Shown: positions 1 through 13,398 of the stretch, one piece after another
How positions within the stretch are numbered: position 1 is the first letter of the stretch
Layout of the letters: each line of letters starts with the position of its first letter
Assembly: GCA_011316305.1 (NCBI GenBank)
Contig: SAUG01000121.1
Coordinates: 1 to 64,000, forward strand
DNA from: Rusavskia elegans
Taxonomy: Eukaryota > Ascomycota > Lecanoromycetes > Teloschistales > Teloschistaceae
DNA length: 64,000 bases
Reading direction: 5' to 3'
The notes under the pieces: model-generated
Told to the model about the DNA's origin: nothing
The model's database searches: none
Seen by the model: the letters and a program-made list of their open reading frames with translations, nothing else
Position numbers and translations under genes: made by a program

Positions 1-64
1 CTAACCCTAACCCTAACCCTAACCCTAACCCTAACCCTAACCCTAACCCTAACCCTAACCCTAA
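1..64. repeat. Telomere tract, (CCCTAA)n
   Basis: About 10.7 tandem CCCTAA units start at base 1 and stop at base 64. This is the C-rich strand of a TTAGGG telomere, so the window begins at a true left chromosome end. The next base already belongs to repeat L1, with no telomere-associated spacer and no helicase-type gene next to it. Confidence 0.97.
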
Positions 65-2605
65 GTTTAGCTATCTTCTTGCTTTAAATTCTAATAAAAT
101 TTTAGATTACTTTTTAAAAATAGTAATATATAGTAAAACGATATATAATTAAATATAATTCGAGTTAATATAATATACGTTTAACTAATTTAAATATATT
201 CTATCGCGTTTATAGATAATAATATCTCGGAAATTGAAAATTATATATTTAGACGGAATTAGTAATATAATATTATTAGTAGTAGATAAATTTTTATATT
301 TTTTATTAGTATTCTATTCTATTATTAATTGTATATAAATACTAAATCGAATATAAAATAGATTCCGATTTACTATCTATTTTTATTTCCGAATTACTTT
401 TCGTATAGTTTTAAATATACCGATAAATAGATTATATTTAAAAAGTATATATATTAACTTTTATATTAATTTTTAATTTAAATTTCTATTTCTTTCCTCC
501 CGAAAACACGCCGTCTAACTAGGATTATAGATATAGATCTAGGCGTAATATAGCTATATACCGTTTTTTATATCTAAAGAATTTTATATATAGTATATTT
601 CCTTTTAAAACTAGAATAAAATTAGTTTATTTTAGATTAATTAAAGGTTTTTAGTAGTTTAATAGAATATAAAGGTAAAAGACGTATAAAACTAGTAGAT
701 ATTCTTTAGATAATAAACGCTATAGTTATTTTCCTAGGTTAAAAAATCTTTTAAAAATTATAAAATCGGTTATAATAGTAGAAACTATAATGTTTTTTAA
801 TTATTATAGATTTTATAATCGGTAATAACTTTAAAAAAATTTATAATATTTTTATTAATTAAATATTTAGCGCTATAACTAATATATACTATCTAATACT
901 AGCTAGTAAAACAATTTCTATTTAGTCTAGTATTATAGAATACTATTTCCGAATACTATAATTTATATATAGTAGAGTAAAATCTTTTTCGGCGGCGTTA
1001 ACGGCTTTTATTACTAAATTAACTATTAGTAGCTTTATATTATTCTATCGGACCTTTTTTTTTACTAGTATTTTATTATTATTTTTTATTCAAAGTAGAT
1101 ATTTTAAAGGATATAGCGGAAATCTATTACTATTCTTAATATCTTCGTTTTTAAAATTATTTTTTTTCTAATTCGACTATTATAATTATTATTACTATTA
1201 TTATATTTCTTACTATATTTAATAAAATATTAAAAATAAATTAATACTAAATTTAATATCTATTTTATTAGTAGTAGAAAGATTAAAAAAATAATCGCAA
1301 TAAAGATAATAATTATAATTTTTATTAGTATCGAAATTAGAATTAATATCGATATTATTTTAGCTATTACTACTATAGTTTTTATTATTAATTAGATTTT
1401 TAGATATATGTTAGATAGGATATAGTATATTATCTAACCGAAACAAAATATAGATCTAAAGCTATATTAGTCTAGTATATTAAAAAATATAGATAGTCTG
1501 GCCGTTTTGTCGGGTTTCGAACTCGGATCGGAGGAACCGATCCGAGTTTCTAACCGTATTAGGAAGGAAACTAGCTTTAACTAGTAATTTAGACGCGCTA
1601 GCCACGTTTATCGCGAAGTCGGATCGCCACTTTAGACCGAAATGGCCAGTCTAAATATAGATAATTTCGAGATTTTTTTCGACTTTTATATAAAGAGAGC
1701 GATATATAAAATATAATTAAAATTAGTAAAATAAATGTTAAATCTAAAGCTAGTAGATATATTATAGAATAGATATTATTTACTATAGATTTAAAGGTAA
1801 TAAATATTATAGTCTTTTATTAATAGATATATTTTTATTATTACGGTATCTACGACGCTATAGCCGGCTATTTAAATCGATTTCTACTAAAATAAATCGT
1901 TTCGGAAAAGATATATATTATTTTAAAAAAGATATATCTATTTAGAAATTAATTAAAATTAGTAGTTTAATAGAAAAGAAAATAAAATATAAAAGATCTT
2001 ATATTAAAAAATATAATATATTTAATAGATAGTAAAAAGTTAATTTAAAAAACTTAGTTTCTAGAATACTATATAAAGGTCAATATCTATATAATAGAAA
2101 TAGATTTATTGTAAAAATATTATAGTAGTACTAGAATTAGATAAAAAAAAACTATTATCAAAAAGCTAAAAGATCTAACGAAAAAGATATTAAAGTTAAA
2201 ATAGAAATAACTAGTATTATTATAATAGAAAGTAGATTTAGATAATTAATTCGGATAAATTAAAATTTAAAATAGAAGTTAAAAATTTATTAAAAAGATA
2301 ATTTATATAAAATTAAATAAACCTATTATATAATTTAATAATTTAATTTATAAAAATTTCTATTTAATTAAATTAATATTATTTCTAGATAGATTTTTAT
2401 TCTATAAACGATATATAAATATATAAAACGTATATTAATTTTAAATAAAATATTTTAAAATTAAAATATTAAATTCTAATAATCTAGTAATTATAATAAT
2501 CGTATAAAATCGAATTAAATGTTTTAATATTCAGTTATATTACTATAGTTTTAGAAGGACGGATAGTTATTAGTAATTCGAATTCCAGTATTACATTTAA
2601 TATAG
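65..2605. mobile_element. L1: unclassified RIP-degraded repeat next to the telomere
   Basis: This AT-rich block aligns through most of its length with L2 (31,114 to about 44,385 without its insertions). Shared landmarks include a CTTTAAATTCTAATAAAA-like start and a GGATAGTTATTAGTAATTCG end near 2,570. All reading frames are closed by TA-rich stops, and I could not identify a diagnostic domain, so the class is unknown. L1 carries the MITE M1 but lacks X2 and D, so it shows the empty sites for both. Homology to L2 starts at the first non-telomeric base. The right limit near 2,605 is where similarity to L2 fades and the Gypsy remnant G begins. Confidence 0.7.
1495..1653 (-). mobile_element. M1: 159-bp MITE
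   Basis: A short non-coding element with imperfect terminal inverted repeats (AGTCTGGCC at the left, GGCCAGTCTA at the right). It is flanked by the 9-bp duplication AATATAGAT at 1486-1494 and 1654-1662. L2 has the empty site with one AATATAGAT near 33,411. Inside is a hairpin of two 11-bp arms (ACTCGGATCGG / CCGATCCGAGT). The 9-bp TSD suggests a Mutator-like or related DNA transposon source. It is much less RIP-mutated than its surroundings. Confidence 0.85.
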
Positions 2606-4753
2606 TAATTCGATAGATACGAATTAAAAACGAAATATTTAAAAAATTAAAATAAAATTTTACAAATAAAAAAACTTAAAAATTATTTAATCCGAATAAA
2701 TAAATTATACTATATACTATTATATTAGATAAAACGTTGGACTTTTATATAGTATAAAAAGGTAAACTATTAGATTACTATTTTAGAATACTGATATCGG
2801 CTATAATTAACTATATAATAATAGATAAAAAGACAATTGTAATTATTATAAATTTATAATGCTAGAAAATATATATAAATACTATATTAATTAAAATAAT
2901 AATCTATATTTACTATAAAAATCTATTTTTAAATTTATTCAATAAATAATTTAAATAAAGGTAAATAAAATGGTTAGAAAATATTATTTATTATAATTTC
3001 GAAATAAATTGTATTATAAATATAGATAATATAGTTACTAATAGTTTAAATCGAAACATAGATTATAAAGTAATAGAAGAAATAAATAGACTTTTATTAA
3101 AAAAAATAGAAAAGTATTAAAAAAACAGAAGTATATAAAAAAATTAATAGTATTATTCGGTAAATATATAATTTTAAAACAACGGAATATTAAAAATTTA
3201 TAAAAATATTAAAAAAAAACTAGAAAGAAATTAATATATTAATATTTAAAATATATATTAAAAATTGTATTAAAAATTATCTAAAATATTTAATATTAAA
3301 AAAATATAAATAGAAATAAATTAGTAAATTATATTCTATATAGATTCCGAAATAACTATATTAATAAATTATAATTGATTTTTTTACTAGTTTTGTAGAA
3401 TTAATTCTTTAATATCTATAAATAATATATGATATAATAGTAATAGTTATAGATAGTTTTATAAAATATTTAAAATTTATACTATATAAAATAATAATAA
3501 TTGTAGAATAAATAGTATTTCTACTATTAAAAATAGTTTTCTATAAAAATAGAATTATAGAAAAGATTATATTAGATAGAAATAAACTTTTCGTCTTAAA
3601 TTTTATAAAGTAATTAATGTAGATAATAGAAATAGAATAAGTAATATTAATATTATTCTATCTATAGACTAATAATTAGACGGAAAAAATAGATTAAACG
3701 CTAGAAATTTATCTAAAAATCTACTATTTAGAAATAGAAAAAAACTAGATAAAATTTTTTCCGATAGTTTAAATAAGAATTAATTTATTATATAATAAAA
3801 ATATATAAATATTATTTAATAAACTTTTCTATAATAAAATATTAAAGTAAAGAATAATTTTTAAAAAAAATAGTCTAGTAGTATAGACTTTGGTTAATAA
3901 AATAAAGGATAACTAGAATAAAACGAAAATAAAAATTTAAAAAATAAAAAAAAAATTTTTTAAAAAATAGATAAATCTAGAAAAAATAATAATATTTAGA
4001 AAAGAAATTAAATACTATAACTAATAAAAACTCTAATAAATAGAAATTTAGATAAACTATATATTAAAATTTTTAAAATTTAGAATATTAAAAAATTAAT
4101 AGTATATTTTTAATTTCCGGCGATAGAAATTTTTCTAAAATTTTATATTAGCTTTTTTAAAAAAACATTAGAAAATATATTAGTAACTAAAGATTAATAC
4201 TATTAGAAATTGAAAAAATAGAAAATCGAATAGATTATTAATTAAATAAAAAAAATTTTCTAATAAAAAAATACGTAGAAACTAAAGAAATATTTTAAAA
4301 ATATTAAAAAAACTTTAAAAAGATTTAGAAAAACGCTACAAAAAAGGCTATATTATATCTATAATTCTATAAAAATCTCTATATTTATTATTTAGATAAA
4401 TAGACTAATAGTTTAGTTTAATTAAAACCGCTAGAATTATAAATTTATTTTTATTTAATAGAACGGCCTTATCGAATACGTCGGTTTTTTTACTATATAT
4501 ATTATTTTTTATATTTATTAGGTAACTTTATTCGTTAACTATTAATAAAATTATTAAATATATTTAATTACTATCTTTTTATTTATTTTTATAACTGAAA
4601 TATCTGATAATATTATAATTTTACATTTATAGCTATATAGAATTAGTTACGATAATATATACTAGAATTTTCTTACTATTTAATAGCTGGGACTACGCCT
4701 ACGGCTGTAGCTAGGCTCGAATATAACGCTTTCTAATATATAGGGACGTTATA
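2606..4753 (+). mobile_element. G: 5'-truncated Pol-type Ty3/Gypsy remnant with 3' LTR
   Basis: Despite many RIP stops, the plus strand reads as the RNase H domain (YYSRKLL-like at about 2,750, a YTYYKNL-like stretch at about 2,910, IKWLEN at about 2,970) followed by integrase. A VDRFTK-like segment lies near 3,450 and an SDRNKLFVLNF-like segment near 3,580. A 403-bp LTR at 4351-4753 ends it and matches the LTRs of elements A, B, C and E. The reverse transcriptase and 5' LTR are missing, so the copy is truncated where L1 begins. Confidence 0.7.
4351..4753 (+). repeat. LTR (408-bp family), 3' LTR of G
   Basis: It begins TATTATATCT and ends GGGACGTTATA, the RIP-altered forms of TGTTACGTCC and GGGACGTTACA. 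The orientation matches elements A and E. It is strongly mutated in the first half. Confidence 0.75.
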
Positions 4754-6018
4754 TTTATTTAAATTATATCATTTTTATAGATTACTAAAAATAGTAGCGT
4801 AGCTAAACTATTTTAATTTTACTTTTAATTTAAATATACTATTCGGATTTTCTTATATTTAAATATAAAATTCTAATACTTTTTTTCTATTCGAATAGTA
4901 TATATTAGTTTTTTATAGACTATAATAATCTAAAATTCTATATTAGTTTAAACGGTTCAAAATTTACAATATATATCGGTTATATAAAAAGATATTATTA
5001 TAAATTCGGAATTATTTTTTATTAAAATAAATATAAATTTTAATTTAATAAAACGAATCCGTCGCTATACCGGATCGATATATTCTACTCGTTTATATCT
5101 CGTTTTATAGTCTATTATCGGCTCTATATAATTTTCGGACTCGTTAAAATATTATTTTAAAAACTATTAAATAATACTATTTTTAATATTTAAAAAATTT
5201 AATCTAATCTATGATATATTTTAAAATAATTATTTTAGCTTTTTAATATTTTTACTCTTTTAGTTCTAGCGCGTATTTCCCTAATTTCTAGAACTTTAAT
5301 AATAGTAGAAGATATTATATAAACGTCTTTCTAGAAATTTTTAATCTAAAATTTTTATTTATTTTTATTTTCGGATCTTAAATCGGAATTTATCTTTTTA
5401 TAATAGATTCGGAAAATATTAATATAAAAATAATATAAAGAAGCTATAAATCTATCTAATTGTTAGTATCGAACTAGTATCTACTATTTTATTATAGAAT
5501 TAACTATTATTATAATATTATTAATTATATAGCCAAAATTATATAACTAATCTACTAGATATATTAATATTCTAAAAAAAATAGATATTCTAAAAAAATA
5601 TAAAATTAAAAAATATATTTCCGTATTAATCGAATCCGATAATTTATTTAAAACTATATCTACTATCAGAACCCGCGCTATATTAAAAGTTTTAGATAGA
5701 ATTAATTTAAATAATATAGAAAAACTATTAATATAAAATATCGAAACTAATAATAATTAAAAGAAATATATATTTATAGATTACTTTCTTTTCGAATAGA
5801 TAATTCCGATACTTTTCTAAATTATAGAAAAAAATTTACCGAATCTAGAAAAAAATCTAATAAAGAAATTAGAAAAAATAAATATAACTATTTTAAAAAT
5901 GAAATTTTTAATTAATTTAATTATTTAAAAAAATACAGAATTTAAATCGATACTAGTATTTATATTAGATAATATTAATATTTTAATTATAGATAATTAT
6001 AAAATTATTATTATAAAT
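4754..6018. other. AT-rich RIP-degraded block, no identifiable gene
   Basis: All frames are closed. No LTR, RT or integrase signature could be read in this stretch, and its only recognisable neighbours are G on the left and repeat N1 on the right. Presumably it is decayed transposon sequence. Confidence 0.5.
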
Positions 6019-6023
6019 CGATT

Positions 6024-6248
6024 TGAATAATAATAATAGCTTGATACTTTTATATAGGTGGAAAGCTCCTCTATAAACAAGCGAATAAGGCTGCGCGCTA
6101 GACCAAATCGGATAACGAATCCCGTAGAACTAATAAACCGCGATTAACGGGGTTTAGTTAGCGTATTAGTTAGCCAGTACTATCGGCTAGTATTTCTATA
6201 TCTACTAAAATCTATATAAGTATTAGATAGTTTAAATAGTTTATAATA
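6024..6248. repeat. N1: 225-bp repeat, possible LTR of Gypsy element P
   Basis: It aligns over its full length with N2 at 20,964-21,189. The inferred ends are TGTTATAA and TTATAACA, a perfect 8-bp inverted terminus once RIP changes are allowed for. The internal CTGCGCGCTAGACC block is well conserved. N1 and N2 flank a minus-strand Gypsy pol region, so they may be its LTRs. Both copies are preceded by ATCGATT, and I found no clean target duplication outside them, so this is not settled. Confidence 0.6.
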
Positions 6249-9200
6249 AATACTACTAAAACGAAAAAATAATATTGCTTTCGATACGATTATATTAAAC
6301 GTTTAAAAATTTTAAAAACGTTATAAATAAAAGCGCTAAAAGGTAAAAAAAATAATAACGCTATTAGAAATCGAATTCGGGCTATACTAAATTCCCGGAA
6401 CTCTAAAAACCGATTAATAGAACGGCCGAACTAATTTCTTTATAGTTTAAAATAGAAGCGATACGTACTACTACTATACTATAGTTCTAGATAATAAAAA
6501 TATCTATTTAAAGGCGAATATATCGTAATTAGGCTTTATCGGAGATAAAAAGAAAATTAAAGGTTAAAAAAGATTAAAAAAAACTAGTACTACCAGGAAT
6601 CGAATCTAGGCCTAAAGATTATTAAATAAACTAAATCCGTTCTTTATAGAAATAGATTATTAGATATTATATTCTAGATACGCTGCTACTACGCTATAGT
6701 TTCTAGTAATAGAATCTATTATTCCGAAATTAATAGATAGCAGTTATACTTTATCGAGTATAAAAGAACTATAACCGAGGCGTAGGCGAGATATAATAGT
6801 CTATAAGCGCCTCGGCTTTAGTCCGGAACGGCGTAGAAGGTCTACTAGCGATATAGATATTTAAAGTTCCGATTACTATAGTACTTTTGAAATATAATTA
6901 ATTTATTAATAATAACGAACTCTAGATAGAAAGAGAAAAAATATATTATATTTATTAATAAACTCTATATAATATATTAAATTTCATAATCTATACTAGC
7001 TATTATATTACGGCCTATAGCCTTTCTATTTAATTAGATACAAGAAGCGCTAGCGTATCTTTTATCGATCTACGATTTATTTTACTTCGAATTAGTTAGA
7101 ATCTTTTCCGGAAATTCTATTTCGACGGCGGAAAGCCCGTTATTAACCGAAAGTCGATTAAATAAATTATTACCAATAGATACTAGTTTTATTTAAATTA
7201 TAGAAATAATAGGATAGACTTTTATAATAGAAAGAAATTCTAATTTGTAGATAAAATACCCGATTTTAAGAATTAATTTAAAAGGACTAGTTTACTAATA
7301 TAAAAGCTTTCGATTAATAACGTCTAGTAGCGTATATCCGTAAAAAAGTTTTAGAAAAATCTTATTATCTAATTTAAAAAACCTAGCTTTATATAGGTTA
7401 TTATAACGAATTTTAGAAAAGACGGTACTAAAGGCTATTATATTTTCTATTTCTATACCTTTAATAGATATTAGACGCTCTATATTTTCCGGCGGTAGGT
7501 TTAATAAAGTATTAACTATATCTTTAAAACAAAAGCCTAGTATAAATTTATTAAATACCGTACTAGTAGCGAAACTAATTATATTATTAAACGCGAATTA
7601 TAGAAATAAAATAATTTTGATTAAATTTTCGTCCGAATATTCCGTAAACTAGAAGCGGAAATTAATTTATACTATTTAATTAATTTATTCCGATTATTTA
7701 TCGATTTATAGATAATATACTATAGATATTAGAATTTTCGTTTCTAGCTTCTAGAAGATCTGGCGCTAGAAAGATAATATAAATATACGATTCCTATAAC
7801 TAATAATAGCTAATAGAATCTTCTAATTATATATAAATAAAGTAGTAATAATAAAATTCGTCTAATCGACAACGGAATAAATAATCTATCTAGAAATTAA
7901 TAGAATCTTTTTAATAAATTTATATATAATCTTCAATATATAATTTTTATTAGAAAGCTTTATAGATAGTACGAGTACGAAGTCTATCGTAATTATATAA
8001 AATAGTATATACGGAGGAATTAGATTAAAGAAACTATAGAATCTATACCGTTTTATTTAATTTAACTAGTATTAATAATAGTATTATATATATTCTTTAA
8101 AACTTTTATATATTATATAAATAAAGATCGATAGATAGATTTTCTTATATAAATAATAATATCTTTAATAATACCGGTTATAAACTTTACTAATAACTTC
8201 GTCTATAAACTCGTCGGAAATATAAAATCGATTTCGGCTATTTCTAGAAACGTAGTAGAAAAGTTCGTTATATATTCGGAAGTTAATACTAAATATATAA
8301 TATTTATTATCTTTAATATTAGAATCTAGTTATTAGATTCGTAGTATTATAATAATTTTAGTCTATCGTTTATTATTAGCGTAGCCTTTCTTAATACGTT
8401 TTTTAAATCCGTTTACTATTTCGACGAAGGTTATATAATATATAGATATAACGATATCTAAAACGTACTAGAAAATATTTTTTTTATTATTAATATTAGT
8501 ATTTCGGTATAGTACGTCTAGAATGCTTTCTTTATTTTTAACCGGAATATAAAAAACCTTCGTTTTAAATCGTAATAAAATATTAGAAATAATATTAGTT
8601 TTATTTACCTTATAATATAATTTAATATTAAAGATAGAAAATATTATAATATATAAATAAAGCTTATATTTAGTTTATCTATATTTATTACTTTAAACGA
8701 AATCTATTTTAAAATCGAGACTACCGCCGAATAATTAGTATATATAATTACTAGTAGCTTTAAAAAAAATCGTTAAAATAGCGGACCTTTTTTACTATTT
8801 AAACGATTTCGATTACTTCAAATTCGATAGGCTAATAGTTTTATTTAACGCTATTAAAATAGTTATTTAGGAATGTAACTAGCTATACTTTAATAGATAG
8901 GATATTTCTATCGGGATTTCGTTTAATATAATAGATAATTACTATAAAGTCAAATGACGTTAATATATCTAGATTAATATAAAGTTTTCTTATAGAATAG
9001 AAATAATAAAAGAAGGTTAATAATTTAAAAGCCGTTTAAAGTACTCGAAACAATTTTCTTTCTTTTAGAATAGAATTATATCTTAATTTTATTAATTAAA
9101 GCGTTCGTTTAAATTTTTTAATACTTCGTCCGAGTCCTTTTATAAATAGAGTTTTCCTATTCTATAGTAGCTCGGCGAGCTATACCTATCCTATAACTAT

Positions 9201-12200
9201 ATAATAAAGTTATCTAGTTATTCCGAAATAGATTTCTAGATTTTATAGATATTCCGGAAAAGCCTTTTCCGAAATAGCTTTAATTTTATCCTCTAAAGTA
9301 ATTATTCCTAATACGTTAACACGTTATCTAAGTAAATAAATAGAAGAATATTCTATAAATAATTTAGAAGATATAAAACAAACTTATTTTTCTCGGAATA
9401 AAACGAAAACTCGATCTAGATATTCTAGATATTTTTCTAAACTATACGAAAAGATAATAATATTATTTATATAAACTTTAGCAAAATCTTTAAATAGACG
9501 GATTAGTTTATCGGTTTAGTACTATATATATAGTATTAAGTCTTTATATTTTATAAGCGTTACCGAAATTTATTTCTATCCGCGATAAAAAATTATAGTA
9601 AGTTTATAATAATTATAGCGTTAGATTCTAAATTAATAAAACTATTCTATAGTATTAACGGCCGAAATATAGAGATATTCTAATACTAAAATGATAATAT
9701 CCGTTTATAATAAAAGAAAATAACTATTTAATTTCGTAATAGCGTTAAAGTTTCGGATATTAACTACTACTCGTCCCTTTTTTATACTATTTAGAAAAGT
9801 CTTCTATACTACGAAAATAGAATATATAAAAAGTGTTAGCTATTCGAAATATTTTAGTTTACTTCATTTATAAAATTTATTAAAGATTTTGTCTAGTTTA
9901 ATACGATTTATATAGTTTAGATTATTAACTTTAAAAAATATAGACTTCTTTCCTTTCTTTAAAAGAATCGATATCTATTTCTTTTTAGGAATATCTATTA
10001 TATCTCTTTAATTAGTAAATAAATCTTTATATTTTTTAGTAACGGCGGCTAGTTATTACGCTACCGATAGTTTACTATAAATCGTAAAACTATTAGATAA
10101 ACGGTATTTTAATTTAGAATCTATAAATATAATAGAAAAAGTTAATTTAACGAACTCGATATTTTTAGCCGAATTTACGCTAGGTTTCGCTAAAATCTTG
10201 CTAAAGTTTATTTTATTAGCCGGAAAGAAAACGTTCTAATTTATTAAAATATTCTTTAGATTAATTATATTAGGTAATTTCAGATAATATACGGTTCTAT
10301 TTTATATAATCGCGGTATCGGCGAATATCGTAATAGTTCTAATAGCTATTTTCTTCGCTAATTTTTGAATAGCGTATTTAATAATATTCTATATTAACTT
10401 TATTACGACCGGAATTATATTAGGAATAGCGGTATAGTATCTTTTATATCGATTTTCGATAATTTTTTAAAGCCGGGTTTATTTAAATAAAACTACCGGA
10501 AAGTAGTTTACGTTATAGATATTTACGAAATTAAGCGAGATATCGACTATATAGATAAATATACCGCCGTTAAAGCTAAAGTTCATTTTAGGCGTTAACT
10601 TTAATTTAAATTCGAAAAAGAAATTATAGTTTCCGGGAATATCGCTTCGATATTATATAGAGATTAATATAATTCTATTAGATTTTAATATAATTTTACC
10701 TTACGCTCTAATACTACGTCTAAAGTTAGATTCTATACGTATATGGAAATTAAAGTTAATTTTAAAGTTTTTATTACTATCGATAATAATCTACTATTTT
10801 TAATAATCTAGAATTATTTCTTCCGGAGTTAATATATCTATATCTAGTAGTAAATTAGCTTATATATCTTTAATAATTTAGATTTCTCTTATAAATTCTA
10901 TAATAGCTAAATCGCCTTTTGGATAGAAGATAAATATAGCGAATTTATCTATTCGATAAATTTATTCGTCTATATTACGAATTGGAATTTTTTTAGATAG
11001 TTTTTTAATTTTAGTACTTTTTGGAATAAATATTCTATCGGCTATTAATATAATATATTCTAAATCGATATATACGTCTTTAACGTTAGATATATCCGGT
11101 TAGAAAATTAATAAAAAAACGGCGTAAGAGAAATATTTAAAAACTAAATCGGTTTTAGTAATTTATTTTCTATTTAAAATATTTATATATAGTATAGAAA
11201 TATTTTTCTTTTTAAAGAAATATTTATCGGTAACGAATATATATATTTCGGCTTCGTTATCTTTAGACATGCCACTTCGATTTAAAGTAGCGACTCGATT
11301 TCGCGATAAACGTAGCTAGCGCGTCTAAATTACTAGTTAAAGTTAGTTTTCTTTCTAATACGATTAGAAACTCGGGTCGGTTATTCCGATCCGGGTTCGA
11401 AATCCGATAAAACGGCCAGACTAATTATTTTCCGTATTTTAGTAAACGGTTATAAAATATTTAAATAATTTATTATATAATTCGAACGAGGTATTATATT
11501 TCTAATATAAATAGAAAAACTTCGGTCTAGTATTAATAAAATTTTAGCTAACCTCTTTATATTTTAACTTTTTCTAAATTCTATTATAGTATTCGATATT
11601 ATCGTTATAAGATTCGGCGGAACTATTATTATAATATCCGTAGACGGAATTCTATTCGGCGTATTAGACGTAGACTTTTTCTATAATAGGATAATTTTTT
11701 TATTATATATATCTTTATAAACTTCTATCTAGTAGACTCGCTAAAACGGAACTAGCGGAACTAAATATTAAAAGTTCGGACCGAAATAAAGTTTTCTTTG
11801 AAGTAAATTATTATAAAATCTTTAAAATCTATTATTATACGTTAGAATAGAATTCTATTATATTAGAAAGGAATTTCTTTATAGATTTTCTAATCTATTT
11901 ATAAATATAGAGCGAAAAAAGTTCGCGCCGCTTTAAATAGAAGGCGTTTCTAGTAGATCCTTTTTAATAAAAAGAGGTTAATATCTCTAGAAAAATAAGA
12001 GAATCTATTAAATTATAGAACGCTAGTATTCGTATCCGAGAAAGTCGGCATTAAATATTAACTAATATACTATATTTTCTAGTATCTATTAAATCCGAAA
12101 TAGAAACGAATTTCCTATTTATTAATAGCTAGAATTATTAGAAAATATTTTCTGGAATTACCGGAAGTAGTCTTTTTCTATAGTTTAGATTTCGAGTTTA

Positions 12201-12678
12201 TAATTATCTAGTAAATAAAAGAATATATTAATAGTAGTCTTTTCCGTAAATTTAGAAACTAGTATAGTACGGAACGGAATAGTAAAGCCTATTTATATTT
12301 ATATAATAATTTATCTAGTATTAGTAATTTCGGCGATTTTTATAACTCGCAGTTTAGTCTAGCTGTATTCGCGAGGCTCGCGATAGTAGCTTATATTTTC
12401 GATAGTATATTTTTTTTTATTTAGAATAAATATTCCTTTTTCTATCGGTAGTTTAAAATAAAAAATTAAGATATTAATCTATATATTAAGGTTTTTTATT
12501 AGATATTCCTTTTTTATATCCGAAATTTTATTAGAATACTATTCTAGAACTTTACCGCGAAGATATATCTATAGATTTTCCTTAATTATAGTATTTAATC
12601 TAGCAATATTTTTAATTCGTTTAGTAAAGATATAAACGTCGTAGAAGTGAATATCTTTATCTATATATTCGATATAAT
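6249..12678 (-). mobile_element. P (left part): RIP-degraded Ty3/Gypsy element, minus strand
   Basis: Read on the minus strand, 9,400-9,500 encodes a reverse transcriptase core of the form FAKVYINNIIIFS, a RIP-altered YIDD box. It is followed by an LEKYLEYLDRVF-like segment typical of Ty3/Gypsy RT. RNase H and integrase should lie at lower coordinates and gag at higher ones, but I could not read those domains with confidence. The element is interrupted by MITE M2 (11,265-11,423) and by B, which itself carries A. It probably resumes at 19,991-20,963. The ORFs are destroyed. Confidence 0.6.
11265..11423 (+). mobile_element. M2: 159-bp MITE in P
   Basis: The same length as M1 but in the opposite orientation. 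The ends are AGACATGCC and GGCCAGACTA. The likely 9-bp TSD is degraded (GTTATCTTT versus ATTATTTTC). Confidence 0.75.
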
Positions 12679-12990
12679 TATAACGTCCCTGTATATCAGA
12701 GGGCGTTACGCTTGAACCTAGCTATAGCCGTAGACGTAGTCCGAGCTACTAAATAGTAAAGGAGTCCTAGCGTAGATTATTATAACTAATCCTATATAGC
12801 CGCAGAAGTACGGTTATAATATTATAAAGTATCTTTATTATAAAGTAATTAAAAAGAGAATAGTAGAAACGTATTTAATAATTATATTAATAACTAACGA
12901 GAGAAGCTATCTATAGGAGTAATAAGCGATATATATATCAAGAATAGCCGTAAAAGCCGATAGTGGCCGTACGCCAAGAGCCCTGCCAAG
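12679..12990 (-). repeat. First part of B 3' LTR (split by A)
   Basis: It runs from the inner-strand start TATAACGTCCCTGTATATC to CCAAG, where A inserted. The remainder is at 16,358-16,453. CCAAG at 12,986-12,990 and 16,353-16,357 is the 5-bp target duplication of A. Confidence 0.9.
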
Positions 12991-13398
12991 TGTTACGTCC
13001 ACGATTCCACAGAGGTTCCTCGGAAGATTAGCTAGGCAAGCGAGCCTAATTATCTATAGTTATCTATAGCCGCTATAGCTACTGCTTTTAGTAGGGTTCT
13101 TAGTATACGGCTACTATCGGCTTTTACGGCTACTTTTAATATATATATCGCTTATTACTCCTATAGATAGCTTCTTTCGTTAGTCGTTAATATAATTATT
13201 AAATATATTTCTACTATTCTTTTCTTAATTACTTTATAACGAAAATACCTTATAATATTATAACTATACCTCTACAGCTATATAGGATTAATTACGATAT
13301 TCTATACTAGGACTCCTTTACTATTTAGTAGCTCGGACTACGTTTATAGCTATAGCTAGGCTCGAGCGTAACGCCCTCTAATATATAGAGACGTTATA
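12991..13398 (+). repeat. 5' LTR of A
   Basis: TGTTACGTCC start and ACGTTATA end (RIP form of ACGTTACA). The first 70 bp are nearly free of RIP. Confidence 0.9.

Noticed and set aside
65..6000. Telomere-linked RecQ helicase gene, common at fungal chromosome ends
   Set aside because: No helicase motif could be read; the only recognisable domains here are Gypsy RNase H and integrase in G.
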